Shown here piece by piece: positions 51,601-62,700 of a stretch of DNA of 64,000 nucleotides. How positions within the stretch are numbered: position 1 is the stretch's first letter; each line of letters opens with the position of its first letter. The notes under the pieces were generated by a model. The model was not told where the DNA came from and did not search any database. It saw only the letters and a list, made by a program, of their open reading frames with translations. The position numbers and the translations under genes are program-made. The DNA comes from Epinephelus fuscoguttatus (lineage: Eukaryota > Chordata > Actinopteri > Perciformes > Serranidae), in contig NC_064770.1 of the NCBI RefSeq assembly GCF_011397635.1, forward strand, positions 33,380,598-33,444,597, in the 5' to 3' direction.

Positions 51601-54600
51601 AACTTGTGCAGTATAATCCAAGTCTCATTTATCCAGACGTATGCTCAGTACTTCCTAACTAAGCATTCCTAACTAAGCATTTTTTTCCTAAAAGTTCAGT
51701 ATTTAAAACTGAACGGAAAGTCAAACTTCTATGCTCTCTTCAGAGCCAGACTCCACTGACAAAAACAGTAATTTTACCTCACTGAACATGGGAGCTGCTG
51801 ATCCACCACTGCCTCGATCAGTTAGTTTGTTTGTGTTATTGTGTGACATTGGTAAATATGAGCCAACTCTTTGAAACACAGAAGTCACACAATAACACAC
51901 CAAAAACTAACTGATGGAGAAAGTGGTAGACCAGCAGCTCCTGTGTTCAGTGAGGTAAAATTACTGTTTTTTTCAATGGAGTCTGGCTTTGAACAGAGCA
52001 TAGATAAGTACTGAGAGTACGAATCGATAAATGAGACTTTGATTATACTGCACTAGTTGTGTGAGAGTTTGTAAACTGCTATTGTTGTACGTCAACACCT
52101 ATGACTTCAAATCATCAAGAATTTTCTGCGTTACTGGATTTTTCATTCATCGTGGAGGAATGTGAGAAAAACAGGGTGAGTAACTGATATATAAATGCTC
52201 ATTAGGGGTTTGAAGTGTTCCTTTAATCAATTTGTAGCTGTAAATTCCAAAGGTACACTGAGATGTTTAAAAATATAACACGATCAAGAGGGATACAGAC
52301 TCTTTATGTTCACTCACACACGAGATGAGACGGGTGAACATCCATCTTGGCTGGGTGGCCAACCTGCACAGAGAAAAAATTGTTTCATTTTTCCCCACTC
52401 AGTCATGAAACAGAGCAGCACATAAACATACTAAGTAAACTCCTATAGTGTCTATTTACCTGCAGAGCGGGAGCTGTACATGGGCTGGGCCGTTTTGTTC
52501 CTGGGTGTAGGAACAGGGGCTACAGAAGAGTCCAACAGTCGCCTGGGCGCTGGAACCGGCCGACTCCTTCCTTCTGTCGCTCGTTCACACTGTGAAGAGA
52601 GCTCAGATGTCTCTTGAGTCTTTGCCCCTTCCTGTTGTGACTCGCTATCTGTCGGAATGGGTGCCGATCCAGCTTTTCCAGGAAGACGAGGACGCGCTGG
52701 CTTCTTCGGTCCAACAGGTGAGTCTCTGTTTCCTTCCTCTTTCACCTCTTTGATCCTCTCCTGCCTCTCTTTCCCCTCGGTCTCTATTGTTTTACAAACC
52801 AGTCTATCCTGTGACTCTGTTTTCTTAGTGTAATGAGGGACGCTGCTAATAGCCGATCCACCCAGAGAAAAATAACCTGACTGATAATCACGTTTGGGTC
52901 GACTCTCAGCAGATCTGACTGGCTGACTGAGGTCAACGCGGGTACTTTCACTGTCTGTTAAGTGGTGAGTGCAGATCAAGGAGCCAGCATCACTTCCCTG
53001 TGTGTAAGAGCCTGGTAGCAGAGTGCTGCAGCATACTTTGCACCTATAAAACAAAGATGAAATGTGTTGCTGTGAAAGCATCCTTAAGACATTAACAGAA
53101 AAAAAGTTAATCCTATAATTTACCTGCACTGATGTCTAAATAACTCACACGTGTTATAAACCAAATGCATTGAAGGAAATCCTTTAACAATTTGAAACAA
53201 ACAAACCCAGCTCTCCTCTCCTGCTGCTTCAGCTATCGTCGTGAGTAATGGTGATCACAGTGGTCACTTGAAACACATTTGAAACACATTCTTATGTGTG
53301 AACTGTAGCTTGTCTCAAGACGTACACAGTCTAGATGAACCTGAATCTAAACACTGACAAAGCAATAAAAAAGCTGCTGTTACCTTGTGAACTGTGCTGT
53401 TACCTGAAACAGCTGCGATGGTAGACCTTCCCGTCAATCAGATGTCTCTGGATCAGGTGAACAGGCCTAAAACACAAACTACACACCGTCCGTGGCCTCG
53501 CGTTGGACAAACGATCTTCTCTACTGGTTTCCAGATGAGTCAGACTCTGAACAGGGAAGAGAAACCAGTGACTAAGACTGATAACCCTGCAGCAGAGATG
53601 ACAGGAGCATGAGAAAACACTGGGATTATATGTACGTTAAAATTACCTTCAGGGGTTTGAGACTATCCGGACTTTTAGTCTTTGTGAGGTTGTTTAGAAA
53701 AGCGACATGTGATGACTTCAAACTGGCGAGACCGGCTGCAAAGTCAAGAAAAAACATGCAAAAGGAGCAAAGTTTGGTAAACAATAAGATGAAGATGAAC
53801 ATGTGCTTAGTTGTTTTGAGAACTGGAGGGGTGTCGGCTGTCTGAATGTGATATTCCCATGATGTGAGTCGATGAGGAGTAAAAGACTGGTAATAAAGCA
53901 GTCACTACTTCACCCAAAAACTTCACCCCAAAATCAAAAATACATGCTTTTCCTCTTACCTCTGCTATTTCTCAGTGTACATTGTTTAGGTGTGAGTTGC
54001 AGATATCAGCCGTAGAGATGTCTGCCTTCTCTCCAATATAATGTAACTAGAGGGCACTCTAGGAAAAACATACTTTTGATTCTGGGGTGAGCTCTCCCTT
54101 TAAGAGCTAATTCATCGAGGGGCATGAATGTGTGTACCTTAGGGAGCCCAAACATCACAGATAAATTCCTAAGAACCTGTTAGTATCCTTAAATAATCAT
54201 GTGCCTTGGTAAAGTGCTTGGTAAAGACAATGAACCCCCACTTGCTACAAAAACAGAAAAGGCTTTACCTAGTACACCATAAGACTTCCTGTTGAAGTAG
54301 TAGTAGTACTGGGAAAGGTAGGTGATGACGCTCAAGCAATCAGGCACCTTGGCGGACACCATGTCCTTTGGGTCCAGCAGCGGGGGGATGCCCAGCTCCC
54401 TCGCTGCTGTATCAAATGCCTTCAGGAAACCAGGAAAGATAAACAGAGAATGTTGATGATTGTAGGAAGGTACTTACATGAATAAAAATTACCACAATTT
54501 TTTATTTCTGTTTTACAGCGTTAGTAATGGTCAGTAACACCAAACACAGAGTTGAGAGAAACATGCTCGATGGAAACGACTCACCAGTTTGTTATTCTGA

Positions 54601-56929
54601 TAAACATTATCTTTGGACAAGGAGCTGAAATCTCTGGATCAAGGTGAGGAAACAGAGAGATTGGGATTAAGTGATGATGAAAAGACTAAATCACAAATAG
54701 GGTTGCAACGGTATGAGATTTTTGCAGTACAATAACCGTCTCTGAAAATATTGTGGTTTCATCAGTCAGAACGACCCTCACAGGAATTAAAATGGAAAGG
54801 TTATTTTTGGTTAAACAAATGTTTTATTACTATTTCCTCCTGAGACCTGAACTATTGTTTGGCATGCATTTTTAATTTAATTTGGGATCAGTAGGACCCA
54901 ATAAGTATAAAACACTAAGCATTGTCAATGATAATAAAGTTCTAATGTCCTCAAACGAGACAATAATAAAGTCCCAATGTCCTCAAATGAGATGACCACA
55001 AAGTCCTAGTGTCCTCAAATGAGACAATAATAAGTCTCAATGTCCTCAAACGAGACAATAATAAAGTCTTCATGTCCTTAAACAGGACAACAGTTAAGTC
55101 CCAGTGTCCTCAGATGAGACGATAATAAAGTCCCAATATCCTCAAATGAGACAATAAAGTCTAAATGTCCCCAAACAGGTCTAAAGTCCCAATATCCTCA
55201 AATGAGACAATAAAGTCTAAATGTCCCCAAACAGGTCTAAAGTCCCAATATCCTCAAATGAGACTACCATAAAGTCCCAATGTCCTCAAGCGAGATGATA
55301 ATTAAGTCCCAGTGTCCTCAAACGAGGTGATAATAAAGTCCCAGTGTCCTCAAACAAGACTTAAGTCCCAGTATCCTAAAACGGGACAACAATAAAGGCC
55401 CAATGTCCTCAAACGAGACAATAATAAAGTCTTCATGTCCTTAAACAGGACAACAGTTAAGTCCCAGTGTCCTCAGATGAAACGATAATAAAGTCCTAAT
55501 ATCCTCAAATGGGACAACAGTTAAGTTAACAGTTCCCAATGTCCTCAAATGAGACAACCAAAAGTCCTACTGTCCTCAAACAAGACAATAATAAAGTCCC
55601 AATGTCCGCAAATGGGACAACAATAAAGTCTAAATGTCCTCAAACAGGTCTAAAGTCCCAATATCCTCAAATGAGACTATCAGAAAGTCCTAATGTCCTC
55701 AAACGAGATGATAATAAAGTCCCATTGTCCTTAAAAGAGATAATTGAGTCCCAGTGTCCTCAAATGAGACAACTATAAAGTCCTAGGGTCCTCAAATGAG
55801 ACGATACTAAAGCCCCAATGTCTTCAAACAAGTACTCCCTAATTATCAGCATCTTGTCTTGTTCCTGTTGCTAAAATTGGTCAAATTTGTTGCCATATCA
55901 AATGACAAACATTATTAATCATAAATAAACAAGTTTCAACCATAAATGTGATCAGGTTTTGGACCTTGTCCACTTTTGTGTTGGGATCAGCTGCAGACTG
56001 ACTTGGCAGAGATGGCTGCCATCTTGTTTTTACATGGATTAGTGTACTGTGCTCTTACTGCCACTAGATGGCACAAAAGTGTCCATGAACGAGGACAACT
56101 GGTCTAAATTGAGTAGAATGAAGTATAAAGTCGAGTAAATCCAAAATGTTTTGTCCTCATATGAGGACACAGGGTCTCAGGAGGATATTTGAAAAAGAAA
56201 CCATTTGTAATTAAAGTATGTGTAAAAAAAAGAGTACCCTCTTTTTATAAATAACTAGAATAAAGTTGAGATATAAAGTTTCAGTATCACGGTATGAAAC
56301 CGGCATACCGTTGCAACCCTAATCAGCAACAAACAAAACTGTTGACTATTGGTGAATGATAGTTCCAGACTCCACAGACATAAAATGCACACCAAGATCA
56401 GATTAAATTAGATCACTCTAGTTCAATCATTGTTTGTAAAAGGCAAAACAAACCAACTAATCCCATTAAACTGGACAAGAAAAGGTTTAGCAAAGAGACA
56501 GAGAGAGATTAAGCAGAGGAGAGCAGATTAGTCCTGGGCACAGTGTGCAGGTCCTGCTCTGCTCCAGATTAGACAGCACATTAGTCAATCTGGTGCAGCC
56601 CCAGTAGGAAGACAAATAAATCAGGACAGGACTGGAGAGACAGACAAGGACAAACAATGTGTTTACAATGAGTCCTATTCATGCAGAAGACCTGCAGGAA
56701 ATAATGCACCTCACTGTATTTATCCACCTCACTGAGCACGAGTTTGCACATCCAGTAAAGCTCTATGAAACCACTGGTCTACTTACATCAGGTCAGGTCG
56801 GTGTTTGTGGATGATGGCACAGAATGCAAGTCCATCCCTGAAGGAGGTTGACATGTTCTTTATCTCCACGTTGGGGTAATTGGCGCATGTGACGCGGCAC
56901 CACTCCAGCACAGTCTTCGGAGATGCCAT
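46513..56929 (-). CDS. micall1: MICAL-like protein 1, 15 coding exons, with an expanded Ala/Glu-rich exon
   Basis: Endosomal scaffold that links Rab8/10/13/35 GTPases and EHD1 on recycling tubules. Minus-strand coding exons: 56929-56787, 54633-54585, 54419-54269, 53735-53647, 53546-53404, 53043-52460, 52363-52318, 51174-49842, 49728-49606, 48621-48495, 48361-48271, 48159-48086, 47126-47012, 46923-46877, 46637-46513. All borders are GT-AG and phases chain without a break to 3240 nt, 1079 aa (human 863). Domains: CH at about 1-108; LIM at about 166-225; Pro-rich linker; NPF motifs in PNPFAEV (exon 8) and ENPFDRKPA (exon 9), the type bound by EHD proteins; [11 protein letters not shown]-terminal bMERB coiled coil from about 888. 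The extra length is explained by a ~265-residue repeat in exon 8. It lies head to head with gga1. Confidence 0.93.
47690..48010. repeat. Dispersed repeat in micall1 intron 12
   Basis: Contains TTTATATCGCACCTTTCATA, CAAAGTGCGTCACAGAG and an A-rich middle, ending near GGTGAGCTCTGAAACC. It resembles the repeats starting at 44485 and 60990. Class not assigned. Confidence 0.5.
48765..49578. mobile_element. Foldback element in micall1 intron 9
   Basis: The two arms are imperfect inverted copies around about 49190. ACACAGGAGCTGCTGATCTA on the left pairs with AGACCAGCAGCTCCTGTGTT on the right, and CAATGGAGTCTGACTTTG pairs with AAAGCCAGACACCATTG. Total ~0.8 kb and no coding capacity. A related copy is at 51420. 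Confidence 0.8.
49842..51174 (-). CDS. micall1: micall1 exon 8: large linker exon with coding minisatellite
   Basis: 444 codons, starting after CTTGCAG and ending AGT AAG before GTATGA. The N-terminal part has [17 protein letters not shown] and the NPF motif. From about 50750 down to 49960 the protein is a tandem of 12-14-residue units with alternating Ala runs and acidic T-E-E, plus a recurring C-A-T/C-A-I. A 357-bp (119-codon) block is present twice almost unchanged. The exon ends in ordinary Ser/Thr-rich linker ([11 protein letters not shown]). The plus strand is also open across the repeat, a by-product of unit lengths divisible by three. Confidence 0.88.
49960..50750 (-). repeat. micall1: In-frame coding minisatellite in micall1 exon 8
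   Basis: Units are mostly 36-42 bp (39 bp typical), each with TGGCACAC and a GCTGCT run on the plus strand. Spacings measured between successive GGCACAC starts include 39, 39, 36 and 39 bp. A higher-order 357-bp duplication is visible: the CCGCTG run at 50021 recurs at 50378. All lengths are multiples of three, so expansion keeps the frame. Poly-Ala tracts (GCA codons) occur at the same place in both copies. Confidence 0.9.
51420..52212. mobile_element. Foldback element in micall1 intron 7
   Basis: Same family as 48765-49578, with corresponding arms around about 51865. It contains a local 14-bp duplication (CCTAACTAAGCATT, near 51653) in the left arm. The two copies flank exons 8 and 9. Confidence 0.8.
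52460..53546 (-). CDS. micall1: micall1 exons 5-6: LIM zinc-binding domain and Pro/Ser linker
   Basis: Exon 5 (53546-53404) carries the first zinc-finger half: C-x2-C (CSLC), then H and C in YHRSC. Exon 6 (53043-52460) carries the second half with CKVC and the closing C-x2-H (CTHH). Together they give the expected LIM ligand pattern at residues ~166-225. The rest of exon 6 is a Lys/Ser/Pro-rich disordered linker with PVPAPRR and PVPTPRN, possible SH3-ligand-like stretches. Confidence 0.92.
54269..56929 (-). CDS. micall1: micall1 exons 1-3: calponin-homology (CH) domain
   Basis: Start ATG at 56929 ([12 protein letters not shown]). The run [19 protein letters not shown] is the classic CH signature; exon 2 gives [16 protein letters not shown] and exon 3 gives [13 protein letters not shown] and [14 protein letters not shown]. 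Exon 3 ends at 54269. The intron between exons 1 and 2 is ~2.2 kb and houses the VNTR-bearing element at 54835-56185. Confidence 0.93.
54835..56185. mobile_element. TIR element carrying an internal VNTR, in micall1 intron 1
   Basis: Ends TCCTCCTGAGACC and GGGTCTCAGGAGGA are inverted and flanked by TATT on both sides, consistent with a 4-bp target duplication. The outer parts are collinear (inverted) with 61068-61515. The middle (about 54945-55830) has roughly 25-27 copies of a 30-34-bp unit like AAAGTCCCAATGTCCTCAAA. Such ends with a short duplication mark a cut-and-paste DNA element. The superfamily is not assigned. Confidence 0.8.
54945..55830 (+). repeat. Minisatellite of 30-34-bp units inside the TIR element
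   Basis: Unit core AATAAAGTCCCAATGTCCTC followed by AAACGAGAC. Units vary in length and sequence, and some doublets (TCTAAATGTCCCCAAACAGG) are repeated as pairs. Confidence 0.9.
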
Positions 56930-57290
56930 ATCTTGTGTGAGATTTGAGATATAGACTGGCTGAACATGGCACTTAATTCACTTTGAGTAAAGGAGATCAA
57001 ATAAAGCTGGGCAGGTTTTGCTTTGAGGAGGAAACAGGAAACGAGCACCTACCACCCATGCAACTACTTTTTTTCTCAGAAACCTGCGGCCAGACTCGTG
57101 CATTGTCGATTGGGTGAAACAGCAGGAAGGAAGTTGTATTTCTCCCTGTGAGGTTGCTCTACCAAATAATAACCAAGGTGCCCGCGCGTGTAAAGCGACT
57201 TCACATTGCTCCAGTGTTCCCAGCCACAACATAAGTGTCAATGGTTTCCCTCACTCACTACACAATGACACTTCCCAGCACAAACCAGCA

Positions 57291-57622
57291 GAGAGCTTCT
57301 GAATGAGGCGACGTGTCGTCAAACACAGACATCTGCAGAGATCCGATGGCTCCTGGTCGATTTAATATAATGGGTGTAAACTTTAAATCAAATCCCGTTA
57401 CTTGCTGTGTAGTCCATGTTGTGGTGGTTGTGCTCCATATTCAGTGAAGTGCACAAGAGAGCTTCTGAATGAGGCGACGTGTCGTCAAACACAGACATCT
57501 GCAGAGATCCGATGGCTCCTGGTCGATTTAATATAATGGGTGTAAACTTTAAATCAAATCCCGTTACTTGCTGTGTAGTCCATGTTGTGGTGGTTGTGCT
57601 CCATATTCAGCGAAGTGCACAA
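57291..57622. repeat. Near-identical 166-bp tandem duplication
   Basis: Unit 57291-57456 is repeated at 57457-57622 with, as far as I can see, one difference (CAGTGAAG against CAGCGAAG). It lies between the divergent micall1 and gga1 genes. Each copy holds a minus-strand 16-codon frame starting MEHNHHNMDYTA. A CTCF-core-like CCACTGGAGGGC follows at 57629-57640. Confidence 0.9.
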
Positions 57623-57866
57623 TAGCTGCCACTGGAGGGCGACACAGAGCTGCTGCTCCTCTATAATTAAGGAGATGTTTTGGTTACAAGTGAATTTTTC
57701 CTCTTTTGTCTCTTAACTGTATGACAGCTAGAGATAATATATGGATTTTATTTAATAATCAAAACTTAGGTGCATTACAGGCCATTTCCGCATGCTTCCT
57801 CTCAGTTTTTGCCTTTTTAAAAAAAAAAAAAAAAAATTTAATTTAAAAAAAAAAAAAGATGTTTTT

Positions 57867-58160
57867 GTGAGCATATTACGCTTTAAGTCTACAATGTTAT
57901 TTTGTTTTGTTTATTTCTAGAAAACATCCACTTGTCATTTCAGGAAGATTTTGTCGGTCATAAAGTTTAAAACAGTACTTCCGGTTAAACAGTTTAAACT
58001 GTTAGGTCAGATTTTCTCACGTACAAATATTGCTTTCTGTGAGCATATTAAGGTTTTAGACTGCAATGGTGTTTTGTGATGTTTGGACAACACAGCCGCT
58101 TGTCATTTCATGAAGATTTTGTCAGTCGTAAAGTTTAAAACAGTACTTCCGGTAACTTCC
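57867..58160. repeat. Degenerate ~172-bp tandem duplication with ETS-type sites
   Basis: GTGAGCATATTA recurs at 57867 and 58039. Both copies end AAAGTTTAAAACAGTACTTCCGG, written here as AAAGTTTAAAACAG then TACTTCCGG. The second copy adds a further ACTTCCGG. The copies are about 80% alike by eye. Confidence 0.75.
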
Positions 58161-59639
58161 GGTAAAATAATTTAAATAAAACTACAGCAGCATCAACTTT
58201 TCCATTCTTAAAACAAAAAAACCTAAGCGACGGATCTTAACAAGTTTAAGAATAAAAATAAAGTAAACGTGCCTTGTTTCACATTTAATTTTATTAATAG
58301 ATAAGTGTTGGTGGCCGCACAAACCAAATGGACTGCTTTTATTTTGAAAGGAGTTTTACTCCGGTATGTTTCTGGTTTCTCGCTTGACGCAGCTCTATGA
58401 TAATAGATATTAAGTTGCTAGAATGGTTATTCCCATTTAAGTTTTTATTTAATTTAATTTAATTTTATTTTTGAACATACACAAAATGACAAAATAGCAA
58501 ATTGTATTCAGTGATGAAGCCCCTGCTTCAGAGGCAGCAAACTGAGTGCCTCCACCTAAAAAAAAAGTTAACATTTTCTAAGGCTATAAAGAACACAAAA
58601 ATTAACATACAGAAAATGTTATGACAACATAAATGTTATCTATTGGTTAATCTATTAGTTGTTTGTATTTAATTTTTGTTTTGTAGTTTCCTGTTTTTTG
58701 GTTGTATTTTGTTTCTTTTTGCCTTGGATTTTTAATCACATATTTGTTATACTCCGTGAAATAATTTTTGCTTGAGTGGACCCTAGAAATAGTGGTTGCT
58801 ACCTTGGCAGTGACTAACTGGGATTCAAATGAATAAGAAAAATAAAAACAAATATATGTCACAACAACAACAATATGAGATGTGTATGAAATATGTATGT
58901 ACATTTGAGTATGTGTGTCTTTGTGCATCTTTGTGTACGTGAATGAGTGCGTGCAGGTCCGTTTATCATTTATAATTATCTGTAGCTATTTGGTCATGGA
59001 CATTGGCTTTGATTTGGCATATGATACACAAAAGTATTAGGGTAAATATGACAACTCTGTGGAAGATTTTAGTTTAAAAGACAACTTTTTTTATTACATT
59101 AATAATAATAATATCAGTTAATGCACAGCAAAATTGTTCTTAGCTTCAATTAACATGTGCATGTTAGAAACAATTACAGGGAACTGTTTACATACTGTAG
59201 CTTGATATAATATAGATTAATGTTTTTCATTTTCAGATGTCTCTTCTATTCACTCTTCTTGTTTAAAAAATATTCTTTATTTCACATTTCCTTGTGAGCA
59301 TAGAGACAATAGTACGAGGGAACACAAGGGAACAACAAAGAGACAGACAGACAATGCCTGGGGTTACAAACAAATTCTGATGCAGATAAATGAAAGACAT
59401 GCAATTAAATTATAATAACATTATAACAGAATTGTAAACTTGGTCCACAAATTAGGGGTTTTCACAGCTTTTGTATTGGTTGAGGCATATAAAGTCCTGA
59501 TGTAGGATTCTGCTTCATTTTCAAAAGCACAGAAAGAGGGTTTGGTTTTTAATACCTTATATTTATGGATATAAAACTTGGCCAGCTTAAAAGAAATCTC
59601 TTTAACTTTGTTAACAAGTAGATATCTACTAGGAAGAGA
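58161..59639. other. Intergenic sequence between micall1 and gga1
   Basis: AT-rich, no gene recognised. The stretch 59260-59660 is unassigned and may be an old repeat. Confidence 0.35.
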
Positions 59640-59762
59640 CAGCTTATTCCAGGTTGCTGTTACATACCGGACTCTTCTATGCGCTCTAGTTCTATGTCTC
59701 TCCTGCTTCTACGTGTCCGTGCGTCCCTCGCGAGACCGAAGCCCCACATAAATCTCGCAGTG
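59640..59762 (+). promoter_or_regulatory. gga1: Probable gga1 promoter/5' UTR with TCGCGAGA element
   Basis: The sequence just upstream of the ATG is CpG-containing and pyrimidine-rich. It contains CTCGCGAGA at about 59728, a palindromic element found in vertebrate housekeeping promoters and bound by ZBTB33/BANP-type factors. No TATA box. The element's role here is inferred. Confidence 0.45.
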
Positions 59763-62700
59763 ATGGCTGCACCGCCCGACACGGAGAGTTTGGAGTCTCG
59801 TATCAGTGAGTATTTTAAACTTATTTAACCGAGCAGGTGTTGCCTAGAGACCCTGACACCTTCTAATTATCACCTGTGAGCTGTTGTGGATGAGATGACA
59901 GCTCACCACAGCCGCTCGTGCCCCAGCAGAGGGGACTCGGACCCTGCCGCCACATCCAGGATGCTAACCTAGCTCCGGAGCTGCTGCTGCTGCCAGCTGT
60001 CAACACACAACACAGCCAGGCGTAGCGTTAGCTTTGCGGCTCCATAGCTCAGCTAGGAGGCGGCTGACAAGACCGTAGGGACCCCGTTTATAGTCATAGA
60101 GGCTACAGTGTGATTACGGCAAAGCTATGGCCTCGGAGGAAAGTTCTAGACGAAGCAGTGTGACAGTGCGACTACCGACAGCTAGCTAGCTAACGTGACA
60201 CTGTGTTAGCACCTGCCCTGTGTATCCCTGTGCACGGTGGCATGCTGGGGTTATGTGGCAGAGACTTAATGAATTTTAAATCATGGAGGCACTCGGGCAG
60301 CCTGGAGGCCTTCTTGGGTGGTCAGCTAAAGTTTTTATGCATGTTAAAAGCTTAAACATTTGATGTAACATCTGTACAAGGTGAAGATATTCTGGGTATG
60401 AATGTTGATGCTCTCATTCATTGAAGACAGACGTTAACATATTCTGAGTTGCCAGTTTAGCCACTGCTAGCTGACGTAACACAGACTATAATACAAAATA
60501 TAGTACACAAATGTAGTAAACCCTGACCCTACCTTCATGATGGTTATGTTTTTATTCAAAAGCACATGCCCCGTGCACAGCACTGTCAGTCCTCATAGCA
60601 TGGTGCAGGTGATGGCAGGAAACACTAGACTGATAGTAAACAAGTAAATGCACTGCACACAAAGGGCTGAATTGCGTCTTCTTTTAATTTGATCTTCATT
60701 TGAAATGCTGCAAATACTGCACTTCACCCATGGCTTTATACAACAAAATACACAGGTGTTTTTAACATGGCTGCAGCTGCACTGAATCACATCAGCAGCA
60801 AGGTAATAATTGGCTGAGTAGACTTCATATATGGTCACATCTACATGCGTATCATTTGAGAATATTGTCATATAAACAGTTAGACATAGCTCATGACACA
60901 CTGCTATTATTTGGTTAAATCACTGAACTCGACAGGCTTATATTTGAGACAGGCCTTTGATTCCTTTCACATAACACTGTTGCTCAGCAAAAATCAAATC
61001 AAGTTTATATAAACAGCTACAGTTGACCAAAGTGCACTAGAAATTGAAAGAGTGACACACGAATATATCCTCCTGAGACCCTGTGTCCTCATGAGGACAT
61101 CACATATTGGGTTTACTCGACCTTACACTCGATTCTATAACTTAGACCTGTTGTCCTCATTTGTGGACACTTTTTTGTGTCATCTAGTGGCAGTAAGAGC
61201 TCAATACAGTAATCCATGTAAAAACAAGGTGGCAGCCATGTCTGCCAAGTCAGTCTGCAGCTGATCCTGAAACAAAGTGGACAAGGTCCAAAACCTGATC
61301 ACGTTTTATGGTTGAAACTTGTTTATTTATGATTAATAATGTTTGTAGTTTGATATGGCAACACACTTGACCGATTTTAGCAACAGGAACAAGTACTCAT
61401 TTGAAGACATTGGGACTTTATTATCGTTGACAATGTTTTAGTTTTTTATACTTATTGGGTTCTACCAATCACACATTAATTAAAAATGCGTACCAAACAA
61501 AAGTTCAGGTCTCAGAACATGTACACAAATATAAAACAGGATAACACTGGTAAGAGCAATTACACACATAAAAAGATGATAAAATACTAAAATATTGAAA
61601 CCACTACGAACAACCAAAGGCCGTTGAAAACCTGTATGTCTTAAGATTTGTCTTAAGTGTCACTGGAGGGGAACATTTGATTGAGAGTGAAAGGCTGTTC
61701 CAGAGCTTTGGAGCAGCTACCGCAATGATCTCCTTTACCCACCAGCCTTGATCGTGGGGTGGTAAAAGGGCATTGTTCTGAGGATCTAAGAAGTCGGGAG
61801 TTGGAGTAGGGGCAGAGAAGTTCAGCAAGATGGGAAATAGGATCAAACTGTTTATTTGAACCAGTATGATTATTACTTGTATACAAATTAGGCTGCCAGT
61901 AACATATTAATGATGTGTTATAACACTCGTTTCACGGCACCCGACACAACACCACTTTACAAAATACCTGTCAAGATAAAGATATATTGTCAAACAAGTT
62001 CACAAGAACAACCATCAGTTCACTTAAATAGAATCCAAGAGCACAAAATCCCTACATACAGAGGGAGAGGAGGGGAAATAAGGAGGGAGCGTCCTGCCGT
62101 TTCTCTCCCTCACTCAGGTACAATCACCTGAAGTCAGCAAAAACATGCAGATCTGCAATTATGACCAGAAAGAGCTTAAATCCAGTGTCTCGTTGAGGCT
62201 GTCCAAAATCCAATATGCTTTCCTTTGCAGCAACTTTTGGACCAGGTTTCCTCGCCTTGGGTTAGGAGGAATCATCTTTATACTAGTAAATTTCAGAGAG
62301 GCAGCAGGGAAATGTGTTATAGTTTCATAGATTAAATTAAGAAGCAGCCCTTGTGTGCCGTGCGTCTACTTATTTGTTATGTTTTTGCTGTGATTCTGTT
62401 GCACTGTAGTGAAGTGTTTCAAATATTTTGTTACCCTCAATGATTCAGAAAAGGCTGCATAAGATAGGTGTGCCTAATAAAGTGGCAGCTGGGTGTAGAA
62501 ACTGAACACTATTAATTTCACACAGGAGAAAAAGTTCAGTCCAGAAAGATAAATGCTTTCATGGTAATTCAATCTTTACCACTGGGACAGTGTGTTATTT
62601 AATATCACAACAGTTACTGTGATGAAAACCTCAGTCAGCTGTAATCTAATCTCAGAACAACAATAGTGATGTAACGCAGTCAGGCTGGAGTAACATCTTT

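Noticed and set aside
57580-57622. First exon of an unknown gene (MEHNHHNMDYTA...)
   Set aside because: Only 16 codons, occurs identically in both halves of a tandem duplication, with a poor donor and no matching downstream exon found.
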